Notes under the pieces: generated by a model | Told to the model about the DNA's origin: nothing | The model's database searches: none | The model's input: only the letters and a program-made list of their open reading frames with translations | Position numbers and translations under genes: made by a program | Part shown: positions 8,765 through 17,830 of the stretch, piece after piece | Position numbering within the stretch: position 1 is the stretch's first letter | Layout of the letters: each line of letters starts with the position of its first letter | DNA from: CAWATZ01 sp963784995 | GTDB taxonomy: Bacteria > Planctomycetota > Planctomycetia > Gemmatales > Gemmataceae | Assembly: GCA_963784995.1 (NCBI GenBank) | Contig: CAWATZ010000006.1 | Span: 1,178,001 to 1,242,000, forward strand | Length of the DNA: 64,000 nt | Reading direction: 5' to 3'

Positions 8765-11330
8765 GTGAAGAACCTCCTGAAGATCCTTCTCGTCAACCTC
8801 CTGACCCTGAGCATTCTCCCCGCTTGTTCCGGGCAAGGTCCAGCGAAGGAGCATTTCGGGAAACCGCAGGCGTTCTGGCTGGAACGGCTCCGGTCCAGGG
8901 ACGCTCTCGAACGCGACGAGGCGATCCAGGTCTTCGCCAGGGTGGGGACCGAGGGGCGCGAAGCCGCTCCGCTGCTCCGGCCGCTCCTCAAGGACCCGGC
9001 CCTGTCCACCCGCTTGCAGGTGGCCCTGGCTCTCTGGAAGGTCCAGGGGGACGGCAAGGACTCGGCCCCAACCCTGGCCGCGGACTTTGCCGCCATGTCC
9101 CCGGCTCAGAAAAACCAGGTCGTGACCTTCGTCCTCGGCTTGAAGAAGGCGGACGAACCCTCCTTCGCGATGCTCGACGTCTTCCTGAAGGACCCGCAGT
9201 TTGCCACTCGGGTCCTGGTGTTCCACCTTCCGGGCCTCGGCGCCGAGGCAGTTCCCCTGTACGGCAAGTGGATCGAGGCCCGCAAGGGCAAGGAGCGGGC
9301 GGACATGATCGCGGTCACGCCGCTGTCGTATCTGATCGTGTCGCAAGGGGACGTTGTCGCCCCCTACCTCAAGGACGCGGACCTCGGCTGCCAGGCCGCG
9401 GCGGCGGCCGCCCTGCTCCTCGTCCCCGGCAAGCGCGACGCCGCCGTCGATGCCCTGGTCGCCCTGGCGGAGTCGAAGGATGAGCAGGCCCGGAATCGAG
9501 CCCTGTGGGCGCTGTGCCATCACCGTCCTGTCGTCCGCAAGCCCCGCGCCGCCTACCTCTCGGGTCTGAAACACCCCTCGTTCGACTATCGGCTGGCCGC
9601 CGTGCAACCGGTCCTGGCCGTCGCCCCCGACAATGCCGGGGAGGTGCTGCCGATCCTGGAGGAAGGGTTGAAAAATCCCTCCTTTCAGGTGCGCAACCAG
9701 GTCTACTCCATCGCGTCAGAACTGAAGGAAAAGGGGGAGAAACTCGCGCCCCTCCTGATGGCCAGGCTCAAGGATCCCGCCCTCGGCGGCGAAGCGTACT
9801 CGGTCCTCGTGGCGCTGGCGCCGCAGGCCGAGCGCATCGGCAAGGAAGTCGGCGACCTTGTCTTTGCCGACCCCAAAATGGCCAACCGCCTCCTGGTTCC
9901 CGCGCTGCGCCCGTTCGTGCCCCATTTCCTCGACGCGCTCGTCAAGCATCTGGAGGGCGAGGACCCGGCCCGCAAGAAGCTGGCAGCGATCGTCGCGCGG
10001 TGGGCTCCGCCGGACAGCGCCGCGAAGCTCCTTCCCAGCCTCACGCCGCTGCTGAAGGACGAGACGCTGACCGAGGCGGCGCTGCTGGCCCTGGAAGCGC
10101 AGGGCAAGGGGGCGCGGGCCGCCGCGCCGGAGGTGATCGCCTTGCTGGAAAGGAAACCGACGCCAAAACAGGTGGAGGCGATTCAGCGGATGCTGCCGCG
10201 GATGGAGCCGGAGCCAAAGGTCGTCGATCATCTGCTGGACAGGCTGAAAGGCAAGGCGGAGATCTCTCCCGAGGAGCGCATCCTGGCCGCCGAGCTGGCC
10301 CTGCTGCACCCGGAGCGCCGCAAGGAAGCCCCCGACTTCCTGGAACCGCTGTTTGCGCGGAAGGAAACGTTCCGGTCGTTCACCCTGTTGCGGACGCTGG
10401 AGAAAATGGGCCCCGAAGCGGTCAAGCTGCTGCCCCAGATGCACAAACGGCTCAAGGAGGATCCCTCGGCCCTCCACTACCTCGACCGCACGCTGATCCT
10501 CATCGGGCCAGCGGCCCGCGAGATCGCCCCGACCCTGCTCGAACAGGCCGAGAAGGAGATCAACTACTCCGAGCTGCTGCGGAAAGCGCTGGTGATCGCC
10601 GCCATCGACCCCGACAAACGCCAGCCCATCGAGGAACGGCTCGGCAAGCTGTTCCTCGACCGCCTGGAGAAGTATCCCACCGGCGACGAGCTGAGATACG
10701 ACTTCATGCGGCTTGTGGCGTTGTGCAAGGAGCCGCCCGGCCCGACCAGGGCGCTGGCGCCGCTGCTGCGCAAGGTGTTCCGTGACCACAGTCGTGACGG
10801 GACCCGCGCTGACCTCGCGGTGCCCCTGTCGCGGGTCGATCCTGACTTCGCGCCCAGGTCCTCCGTACCCTCGAGGAGAGCCTCGGCGCCTTTCCGAACA
10901 GTAACTCCGACGCGATGCTCGGCCTGCTCCGGCTCAACCCGGAACACCCGCGGGCCCTGGCCGAACTGAAGAAGTATCTGGAAGACGCCAATGCTCCCTA
11001 CCACGTCACTGGCGTCCGGGTGGCCGTGCGCTGCGAGAAGACCCTGCCGGGCATCCGCGAGCGGCTGGAAGCGATCCTGAAGGGCTCGCCCAACGTCTAC
11101 TTCAAGGTCCCCGCCTACCTGACGCTGATGCGCTACGACGGCAAGTTCAATCCGGCCTGGGTCGAGGAGGTCCTGGCGGCCGACGAGCGCGACCCCCAGG
11201 CCCTGTGGGACCTGCCCACGCTGGGGGCCCTCGGCAAACCGCTGATCCCGCGCTGCGCCGCCTGCGCGTCCCCGAGATGCGCAGCAACTCCCACGAGGAA
11301 ATCATCTACCAGCTGGAACGGGCGCGCTGA
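8765..11330 (+). CDS. HEAT-repeat lipoprotein (two frameshifts)
   Basis: This is a large exported protein of about 855 residues made almost wholly of alpha-helical HEAT-like repeats. A GTG start at 8765 gives MKNLLKILLVNLLTLSILPA followed by CSGQ, a lipobox that predicts lipidation. Repeats of the type EAAPLLRPLLKDPALSTRLQVALALWKV and GAEAVPLYGKWIE then run to the end. Two frame breaks are needed: one between about 10843 and 10860 (after SRVDPDFA, into QVLRTLEESLGAFP) and one near 11248-11252 in a CCC run (after KPLIP, into LRRLRVPEMRSNSHEEI). Each is resolved by adding one base. The true end is the TGA at 11328-11330. HEAT proteins are scaffolds; the partner is unknown. The WD40-like gene at 11366 follows on the same strand. 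Confidence 0.8.
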
Positions 11331-11365
11331 GCCGCGCCGCATTCCTTGTCCCGGAGGATCCTGTC

Positions 11366-12466
11366 GTGCTGTCCACGCCGCGTTTCGCCCTGCCTCTCGC
11401 CCTGCTTGGGTTGCTCTCCTTTGCAGCGATCACACGGGGCGACCCACCCGCGCCCGCCCCGGCGGCGGAGCCGCTGCTCCTCTCGCTGGGCAACACCCAC
11501 GCGAGCCAGCTGGCCGTGCTGCAAGACGGCAAGACCCTGGCGACGACCGGCGCCGACGGCAAGCTCCGGCTGTGGGACCTGGTCCGCGGCGCCTCGCGCG
11601 GCGAGGTGGCGGTCGGCCGGCCGTCCAACTACCACAACTTCCATTTCCTGGAACGTTCGGACGCCAAGCAGGTGGTGATCGCCGGCCACTTTGACAGGGC
11701 GCACGTCGTCAACCTGGAGGACGGTAAGCTCCTGCGCGAGTTCGCCGTCGCCGCCGACGCCTTCCCGGCCTCGTACACTCTGCTCGACAGGGGGGCGACC
11801 CTGGTGCAGCTCGACCGCACCCTCCGCTTCCGGCATTACGACGTGGAAACAGGCAAGCCGAAGGAGGGGCCCAGGCAATCCCCTCCGCCAAAGGACGCGG
11901 AGATCGGTGTTGGGGCTCGCCTGGCGCTGGCCCCCGATGGCAAGAGTTACGCCATCAACACCGGCGCGTGCGTCCTGCGCGATTCGGCCACGCACGAGGT
12001 GCGCTACTCGCTCAAGAACGACGAGAGGGGCCACTTCAACTACCGCAACGGTCCCTATCCGCCGTACTACTCGGCCGACAGCCGGCTGGTGCTGTTCCAG
12101 GGGATGGACAATAGCTTGCGGGTGGTCGACGTCGCAACCGGCAAGGAGGTCCGCGTCCTCCGGCTGGCAGCGGATCCGAGCCGGCCGGGCGTCGTTCCAA
12201 TCATCGCCCCGGCCACCTTCGCGCCGAGCGGCCAGTGGGTGCTGGCAACCACGGACAGCGTGGCCAGCGAGCTGTTCCTTTTCGGAGTCGCCTCGGGGCT
12301 GGAGGTGCGCCGGTTCCCGGGCAAGGTGGTCGGACCAACGACCGGGAGCATAGCGTTGTCATCGCGGGGCAACCTCCTGATCGCCCCCGGCGGGATGTTC
12401 CACCAGATCGAGGTCATGGAGATGGAGACCGGCAAGCTCAGGACGAAGCCGGCGCCGGAGAAGTAG
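11366..12466 (+). CDS. Exported WD40-like propeller protein
   Basis: The protein has 366 residues with a signal peptide (MLSTPRFALPLALLGLLSF..ITRG), a short Pro/Ala linker and WD40/YVTN-type blades. These include LAVLQDGKTLATTGADGKLRLWDL, QVVIAGHFDRAHVVNLEDGK, RVVDVATGKEVRVLRLA and GQWVLATTDSVASELFLF. The GTG start is preceded by GGAGGATCCTGTC, a strong ribosome binding site. The gene begins 35 bp after the end of the HEAT lipoprotein, so the two are probably co-transcribed. The predicted role is a periplasmic binding or scaffold propeller; no catalytic residues are evident. Confidence 0.8.
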   Translation: MLSTPRFALPLALLGLLSFAAITRGDPPAPAPAAEPLLLSLGNTHASQLAVLQDGKTLATTGADGKLRLWDLVRGASRGEVAVGRPSNYHNFHFLERSDAKQVVIAGHFDRAHVVNLEDGKLLREFAVAADAFPASYTLLDRGATLVQLDRTLRFRHYDVETGKPKEGPRQSPPPKDAEIGVGARLALAPDGKSYAINTGACVLRDSATHEVRYSLKNDERGHFNYRNGPYPPYYSADSRLVLFQGMDNSLRVVDVATGKEVRVLRLAADPSRPGVVPIIAPATFAPSGQWVLATTDSVASELFLFGVASGLEVRRFPGKVVGPTTGSIALSSRGNLLIAPGGMFHQIEVMEMETGKLRTKPAPEK

Positions 12467-12652
12467 CCCTCGTGGTGTGCGAGGAGGCGATTGGACTCCT
12501 GGAAAGCCATCCCCAACGAGGATCAATTGCCCGCCGGTTTCTACGTCGCGCCGGTCAGCGGGCTCGGGCCAGCTGCCCTCCGAGCAGCAGCACCTCCGAA
12601 ACCTGTTCTCCTCTGACGGAGAAGCCAAACAGCAGGGAGCGGAGCCTGCCTT

Positions 12653-13225
12653 TCACTTCGGCTCTTCCACGTGGACCCATTGCTCGACGTGGAGGTTCCA
12701 GGTCGCCCCCGTGACCCGGTTGACGCGAAACACCCGGTAGGACCGCAACCCGGCGACGATGAACTCGTAGTGTCCCCGGGGCAGCTCATCGGGCTCCACG
12801 AATTTCTTCCAGAGGTTGTCCTTCAGCAGCCAGCCTTCCCCCGTGTCCGCGCGGAAGCAGAACAGGGCGACGTCGCCATTCTGAGAGACGAACTCCCGGA
12901 AGTCGAACTCGCCTGGTCTGGCTGCCGGCTTGCTGCCCCTGCCGTACCTCTCGCCCAGGGCCTCGATGAGTTCCTCCGTCAAGCGGAGCCGCTCCTCTTC
13001 CGTCTCCTCCCTGGCCTGGGCGCTGCCATCGGTCGTGATCCCACGGACCCGTTTGACTTCCAGATACAAATCGCGAACGGCCTCCGTCAGCGTGCCAGTT
13101 ACCACCCGGGCGGCCTCGGTGCAGCCCCGTTCCTTCAACGTTCCGATGACCGCAACGGCATCCTCGAAACGAAGGGCGAACTTGCGGTTATTGACCATCA
13201 GATTGATCTTGGCCTGGTCCCCCAT
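12653..13225 (-). CDS. Uncharacterised protein, 190 aa
   Basis: I do not recognise the family. The protein starts MGDQAKINLMVNNRKFALRF, has no signal peptide, and has a charged helical middle (GSAQAREETEEERLRLTEEL). Its C-terminal half reads like a small beta-rich domain (GDVALFCFRADTGEGWLLKD, HYEFIVAGLRSYRVFRVNRV, TWNLHVEQWVHVEEP). The region before the ATG at 13225 is G-rich (GGGGGGGACG), which could serve as a ribosome binding site. It converges with the WD40-like gene at 11366-12466 across about 190 bp in which I see nothing else. It lies downstream of the ADP-ribosylglycohydrolase on the same strand with an 85-bp gap. Confidence 0.65.
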   Translation of the reverse strand: MGDQAKINLMVNNRKFALRFEDAVAVIGTLKERGCTEAARVVTGTLTEAVRDLYLEVKRVRGITTDGSAQAREETEEERLRLTEELIEALGERYGRGSKPAARPGEFDFREFVSQNGDVALFCFRADTGEGWLLKDNLWKKFVEPDELPRGHYEFIVAGLRSYRVFRVNRVTGATWNLHVEQWVHVEEPK

Positions 13226-13310
13226 CGTCCCCCCCTTGTCTTCCCGTGGCTTCTCGGCCAGGTCTGCCGCGCTCGTACAAAGTGGACTTTACAGATCGGC
13301 CGGGCTCGCG

Positions 13311-14290
13311 TCAGCCAGTCGAGCGAGCACACAGAGCAATCAGTTGCTCGACCCGCTCGGCCAGCTTGTCCCGGTGCAGTAAGCCGTCTCGCCAGGCCGC
13401 TTCAATTCCCTGATACCCGAAGCGCCCCCAGCAACGCTCCAGCGACCGCGGCATTAGTGTCCGCATCACCGCCTTCGTGAACGATCGCATCGATCCCCGC
13501 CGCATAGGAGGGTGCGTGCCGTAACGCCCAGAAGCCAGCCGCCAGCGTCTTCAGCGTGTAGGTCAGGCGTTTTCGCTCTCCCGGATTCAGCCCCTCATCC
13601 AGGTCGAAGGCCGCCAGCGGTTCTGTCTCCGTCAGGTTCAAGAACAGTTCGACGTCTGGATGGTAGCCGCGCACCGCCGCGGTCACGTCCTGGATCAACC
13701 GGGGAATGTCTTGCGCCCCCGTGAGCAAGGTACGGATCGCCAGGCAGACGGCCACACAGGAACCCTGACAGCGGGGGTCGGCGTGGGTGAGCTTGCAGAC
13801 CTGTTCCGCATTGTTCCGGACGCGCTGCGGGTCGGAAAAGTCCCAGATGCCCAGGACGCTGGTACGCATCACGCCGCCATTGCTGGCCACCTCGCGGACG
13901 GTGGATTCCCAGTACGCCTCAGCAGCCTGCTGTGGCCGGCTCAGGAAATCCGGATGCTGAACGACAGCGGCAAACGTGCCGCCCATTGCATAGCCATCGG
14001 TGGTCGCCCAGTGATGCAGTCGCCTGGCGATGTCCAGCAAGTCAACGGTCCGACAGGCAAGCAAGCTGTCCAGGATGCAGAGCATCTGATCGGTGTCATC
14101 AGTCCAGTCGCCGGGTTGCCAGTGGACGGAGTGTGGCACGCGCAGTGATCTGCGCATAGGAGTGCAGCCCCTCCGGGTACGCGGTCTGCACGGCGGAGCG
14201 CGAAAGGAACTCCGCACCAAACCCGAGGGCATCGCCGACCGCCTGCCCGAACAGCACTCCTCGGATCCGATCCGCGATGGCCGCGTCCAC
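13311..14290 (-). CDS. ADP-ribosylglycohydrolase family protein (two frameshifts)
   Basis: This enzyme family hydrolyses ADP-ribose from arginine or related adducts, using two Mg ions held by Asp residues. The N-terminal frame reads DAAIADRIRGVLFGQAVGDALGFGAEF, a family hallmark. The middle frame supplies GDWTDDTDQMLCILDSLL (the metal-binding T-D-D-T motif), ASNGGVMRTSVLGIW, LTHADPRCQGSCVAVC and GGDADTNAAVAGALLG (the second metal motif). The last frame supplies RFGYQGIEAAWRDGLLHRDK. The breaks are at about 14148 (one extra C) and about 13425 (G5 for G4). The joined protein is about 325 residues, the normal family length. The GTG start at 14290 lies 5 bases after the stop of the kbl-like gene, so translation may be coupled. 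All metal-ligand motifs are present. Confidence 0.85.
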
Positions 14291-14295
14291 GGCTG

Positions 14296-15489
14296 TTACC
14301 CCTTGACAATCCCCAGTTGCCGGCCGACCTCGCTGAAAGCCCGGAGCGCCTGATCGATCTGCTCCGGCACGTGCGCCGCCGACATCTGCAAACGGATCCG
14401 GGCCTGCCCTTGCGGCACCACCGGATAGCTGAAGCCGATCACGTAGATGCCGCGCTCCAGCAAGAGGTCCGCCATCCGGGAGGCCAGGCTGGCGTCGCCG
14501 AGCATCACCGGCAGGATCGGGTGCTCGCCCGGCTTGACGCTGAAGCCGGCCGACTCCAGGCCGGAGCGCATCTGCTTGGTGTTGGCGAAGAGGCGTTGCC
14601 GCAGCTCGCTGCTCTGGTCGATCAGCTCCAGGGCCTTGCGGGCCGCACTGACGATCGGCGGCGGCAGCGAGTTGGAGAAGAGGTAGGGTCGCGACCGCTG
14701 CCGCAGGAACTCGATCACGTCGGCCCGCGAGACGGTGAAGCCGCCCGCCGCGCCGCCGAGGGTCTTGCCCAGCGTGCTGGTGATGACGTCGACCCGCTGC
14801 AGCACTCCGAAGTGTTCCGGAGTGCCCCGGCCGGTCGGCCCCATGAAGCCGGTCGCGTGGCTGTCGTCCACCATCACGATCGCGTCGTAGCGATCCGCCA
14901 GATCGCAAATCTCCGGCAAGGGCGCCAGTGTGCCATCCATCGAGAAGACGCCATCGGTGGCGATCAGCCGCAATCGGCCGCTCTGCGAATCCTTCAGCCC
15001 CTGCTCCAGCTCGGCCAGGTCGCGGTGCCGGTAGCGGATACGCCGGGCCTTGCACAGCCGGATGCCGTCGATGATGCTGGCGTGGTTCAGCTCGTCCGAG
15101 AGGATCGTGTCCTCGTCGCCGAGGATGGTTTCAAACAGGCCGCCGTTGGCGTCCCAGCAGGAACTGTAGAGGATGGCGTCGTCCTTGCCGAAGAACCGGG
15201 CCAGGGTCTGCTCCAGCTCCTTGTGCAGGTCCTGGGTGCCGCAGATGAACCGTACCGACGCCAGGCCGTAGCCGTATTTCTTCAGACCCTCCTCGGCGGC
15301 GGCAATCAGGGCGGGATGATTGGCCAGGCCGAGATAGTTGTTGGCACAGAAATTGAGGACATCCCGATTGTTGACGTGGATCAGCGACCCTTGCGGGCCC
15401 TGGAGGCGCCGCTCGCGCTTGTACAGACCCCGCGCTTGCAGGTCTTCCAGCTGCGGACGCAGCACCTGAAGCAAATGACGATCACTCAT
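14296..15489 (-). CDS. kbl: 2-amino-3-ketobutyrate CoA ligase (glycine C-acetyltransferase)
   Basis: This PLP-dependent enzyme of the alpha-oxoamine synthase family cleaves 2-amino-3-oxobutyrate with CoA to glycine and acetyl-CoA, the second step of threonine degradation through threonine dehydrogenase. The protein has 397 residues, the normal length. Visible motifs are LNFCANNYLGLANHP near the N-terminus, YGYGLASVRFICGTQDLHKELE, YSSCWDANGGLFE, LNHASIIDGIRL, VMVDDSHATGFMGPTGRGTPE and STLGKTLGGAAGGF, which holds the PLP-binding lysine. The residues after LGKTLGG and the FICGTQD segment favour Kbl over BioF or HemA, though a related acyl-CoA:amino acid synthase is possible. No threonine dehydrogenase gene is adjacent. 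A long palindrome lies immediately upstream. Confidence 0.9.
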   Translation of the reverse strand: MSDRHLLQVLRPQLEDLQARGLYKRERRLQGPQGSLIHVNNRDVLNFCANNYLGLANHPALIAAAEEGLKKYGYGLASVRFICGTQDLHKELEQTLARFFGKDDAILYSSCWDANGGLFETILGDEDTILSDELNHASIIDGIRLCKARRIRYRHRDLAELEQGLKDSQSGRLRLIATDGVFSMDGTLAPLPEICDLADRYDAIVMVDDSHATGFMGPTGRGTPEHFGVLQRVDVITSTLGKTLGGAAGGFTVSRADVIEFLRQRSRPYLFSNSLPPPIVSAARKALELIDQSSELRQRLFANTKQMRSGLESAGFSVKPGEHPILPVMLGDASLASRMADLLLERGIYVIGFSYPVVPQGQARIRLQMSAAHVPEQIDQALRAFSEVGRQLGIVKG

Positions 15490-15513
15490 GATTCACATCC
15501 AGTTGACTCAGGT

Positions 15514-15693
15514 GGTGATTGGAGAAGAAGAGTAGGATTAAGATGAAGATTAAGATTAGGAAGAGGATTAAGAGCAAGAGAAAGAGCAAGAGCATGACTC
15601 AACGCGACTTCTTAATCTTAATCTTTATCCTGCTCTTAATCCTCTTCCTAATCTTAATCTTCATCTTAATCCTACTCTTCTTCTCCAATCACC
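15514..15693. repeat. 180-bp palindrome with 63-bp perfect arms
   Basis: The left arm (15514-15576, starting GGTGATTGGAGAAGAAGAGT) and right arm (15631-15693) are exact reverse complements over 63 bases, around a 54-base centre. The left arm is almost all purine plus TTA, built from short units such as GATTAAGAT and AGGATTA; the right arm is its pyrimidine-rich complement. Base composition is strikingly unlike the GC-rich neighbourhood. It fills the gap between the end of the C25-like gene (stop at 15699) and the start of the kbl gene (15489), both on the reverse strand, and could act as a very strong terminator. Origin unknown. Confidence 0.9.
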
Positions 15694-15698
15694 AATCA

Positions 15699-17813
15699 CT
15701 ATTCCGACACCCATTCGACCTTGAAGCGCACCTCGGTCTGGTCCTTGCTCCGTGGCGTCACCAGCAGATACCCCGTCTGCCGGCGCTCGTCCCAGTTGAA
15801 GACGTACGATCGCTCCGTCAGCTTGCTTGTCAGCTTCGGCTTCTTGCCGGCCGGGGCCCTGGGCAGGTGGACCTCGGCGAAGAGGAACGGCACCAGCGTC
15901 TTGTTGTTCTCCTCCTCGGCCGACGCCGTCAGCAGCCCGGCCAGCCGGCAGTTGGGCAGCACGTTCCCCTCGTACTTGCCGACCTGGACCTTGCCGTACT
16001 TCTGCTCCGGCAGACGCAGCACGATCGTGTTGCCGCGGACCTCGTGCTTGACGGCCGACAACGCCTTTTCCGGGTCGGGGTGCTGCGGCCGGGGCAGCCG
16101 GAGGGTCGGATCGCCCCAGAGGGTGAAGGCCCACGCCGAGCGCATGTTGACGCCGGTCAGCTTGGCCTTCTCGCCCAGGCGCTTCTCCTTCAGTTGCGAG
16201 TAACAGACCAGGAAATTCTTCGCCTGCCGCAGCGCTCCGCCCAGGCTCTGGTTGTCGTAGGCCATCGCATCGAAGAAGGCCACGGTAAAAGCGCCGCCGG
16301 TGCCGGAGTAGGTGCGCGTCGAGGAGCCAATGACCCCCATCGCGCCGCGCTGGAACAGCGGGCTGGCTTCCTCTTCCTTCAGGGCCAGGCAGCTTTGCAG
16401 GAAATACAGCGCTGGCGGCAGCGGTTCGGTCCAGGTCAGGAAGCCATAGTCGTCGATCAGGGTGCGGTAGTGGCCCTCCCACAGGAAGATGTCCTCGGTG
16501 GGCACCAGCTTGCGCACCTTCGCCTTGTCGGCCTCGGTGCCGAACAGGGCGGTGGTCCGGTAGCCGCCGTTGCGCAGCTCGTTGACCGTGTGCCGCGACA
16601 GGGTTTCCAGCAACGGCAACCCGCCGCCGGGGTTGCTGACCACGAGGGCGTTGCGTGGTTTGCCGTCGGCCGGCAGCAGTAACGGCCGGGCCAGCTGGAG
16701 CAGCACCATCGCCAGGTCCTGGTGAAACAGCCGGCCCGTCGCCAGCGTGAACGGCTCGTTACCTTTGGGCGTCAGCGGCTCCATTTCAATCTCGGCGTCC
16801 TTGCCGCCCTGGATCGGGTTGGGCCGGCGCTCGGTCGGGATGGCCTTTAGCCCGGCCAGCAGCAGCAAGCTCTCGGCCCGTCTGCTGTCCTTGCGGGCCA
16901 GGGCCTCGCGCACCACCTCGGCCGTGTCCGCGCCCTTGTCGTTGGTCAGCAGCAACTCGGCCCGTTTCTGGATCGCCAGCCACGGGGCCAGCAGCGACAT
17001 CCGGCCCAGACCCTGGGCGCTGTCGCTGGGATTGCAGACCACCAGGGTCTGGATCGGTCCACTCTTCCGCAGGCGCTCCCGGCAGGCCCGCGAAACGGCG
17101 GCCTCGTCGATCAGCTCCTGAAGACGCACGGCTGATCGGGCCTGTGGCTCAACGGAGTTGGGGTTTTGCGAAGAAGCCAGCAAGGCCCGGCACATCGGTC
17201 GGGCGGAGCCGATGCCGACCAGCTCCGCCACGGTGTCGTCGCCCATCCAGCGGCGCAGTTCATCCGCGTCACCGCCCTTGCCCCTGGCGATGAACAGCGG
17301 CGCCCGCACCAGGCCCGCCAGCCAGGCCCCGTGCAGCAGCAGCCGGCGCGGCTCTGCCGGACAGACCACCACCCGCTCCGGGCGCGGGAACAGCTTGCGG
17401 CGCAGTTCCGCGGACTCGGCCGGCTTCCAGGCCAGCATCCTGTCCAGCGTGCGGCCCAGCCGTTCCTCCAATTCCGCCCGGGCATCGGTCTTGAAGCCGA
17501 CGCCGAGGACCTCGCCCGGCCGATACGCCGCCAGAAACGCCTGATTGGGTTTGGCCGCGAAGGCGCTGTCCAGCAGCAGTACCGTCTGCGGATTGACGCC
17601 GGCGGCCAGCCAGCTGGAAAGCTGGATCAGCCCCTCGTCCAGCAAATCGCCCGCCACCACCACCGGCCGTACAGTCGCCGACGAGCCGCCGGGTTTATCC
17701 CGGCGGTCTTCCCGCCGGGATAAACCCGGCGGCTCGTCGGCGTGGACCGGGCGGACCGCGAACACCAGGATCAGCAACAGCACCCAGCGAGCCAGCTTCA
17801 GTTCACGGAACAT
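15699..17813 (-). CDS. Exported C25 (gingipain)-like protein with in-frame palindrome
   Basis: The protein has about 704 residues with a signal peptide (MFRELKLARWVLLLILVFAV) ending near VRPVHA. The mature part holds a cell-wall-binding-repeat-like region (VVVAGDLLDEGLIQLSSWLA, APLFIARGKGGDADELRRWM) and then a caspase/gingipain-like region with a candidate catalytic His (LWEGHYRT) and Cys (FLQSCLAL). The Gly-rich RGAMGVIGSSTRTYSGTGG that follows is also typical of C25. The C-terminus is beta-rich. Peptidase activity is inferred, not shown. A 67-bp palindrome is translated directly after the signal peptide as DEPPGLSRREDRRDKPGGSS. The ATG at 17813 has GAGGAG upstream. It lies 17 bp after the ATP-grasp gene and is the last gene of the operon starting at 20394. 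Confidence 0.75.
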   Translation of the reverse strand: MFRELKLARWVLLLILVFAVRPVHADEPPGLSRREDRRDKPGGSSATVRPVVVAGDLLDEGLIQLSSWLAAGVNPQTVLLLDSAFAAKPNQAFLAAYRPGEVLGVGFKTDARAELEERLGRTLDRMLAWKPAESAELRRKLFPRPERVVVCPAEPRRLLLHGAWLAGLVRAPLFIARGKGGDADELRRWMGDDTVAELVGIGSARPMCRALLASSQNPNSVEPQARSAVRLQELIDEAAVSRACRERLRKSGPIQTLVVCNPSDSAQGLGRMSLLAPWLAIQKRAELLLTNDKGADTAEVVREALARKDSRRAESLLLLAGLKAIPTERRPNPIQGGKDAEIEMEPLTPKGNEPFTLATGRLFHQDLAMVLLQLARPLLLPADGKPRNALVVSNPGGGLPLLETLSRHTVNELRNGGYRTTALFGTEADKAKVRKLVPTEDIFLWEGHYRTLIDDYGFLTWTEPLPPALYFLQSCLALKEEEASPLFQRGAMGVIGSSTRTYSGTGGAFTVAFFDAMAYDNQSLGGALRQAKNFLVCYSQLKEKRLGEKAKLTGVNMRSAWAFTLWGDPTLRLPRPQHPDPEKALSAVKHEVRGNTIVLRLPEQKYGKVQVGKYEGNVLPNCRLAGLLTASAEEENNKTLVPFLFAEVHLPRAPAGKKPKLTSKLTERSYVFNWDERRQTGYLLVTPRSKDQTEVRFKVEWVSE
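17676..17742. repeat. Palindrome inside the C25-like coding sequence
   Basis: Left arm 17676-17706 (starting CGCCGACGAGCCGCCGGGTT) and right arm 17712-17742 are perfect 31-bp reverse complements around a 5-base loop. It lies wholly within the gene at 15699-17813 and keeps the frame, encoding DEPPGLSRREDRRDKPGGSS immediately after the predicted signal-peptide cleavage site. The encoded peptide has no resemblance to flanking protein sequence. Confidence 0.92.
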
Positions 17814-17830
17814 CGTGTTCTCGTTTCTCC

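Noticed and set aside
15519..16682. Forward frame starting in the 15514-15693 palindrome, with Lys/Arg-rich then Ile/Leu-rich sequence
   Set aside because: It looks like a signal peptide only because the purine-rich arm reads as Lys/Arg and its complement as Ile/Leu/Phe. The rest is antisense to the C25-like gene.
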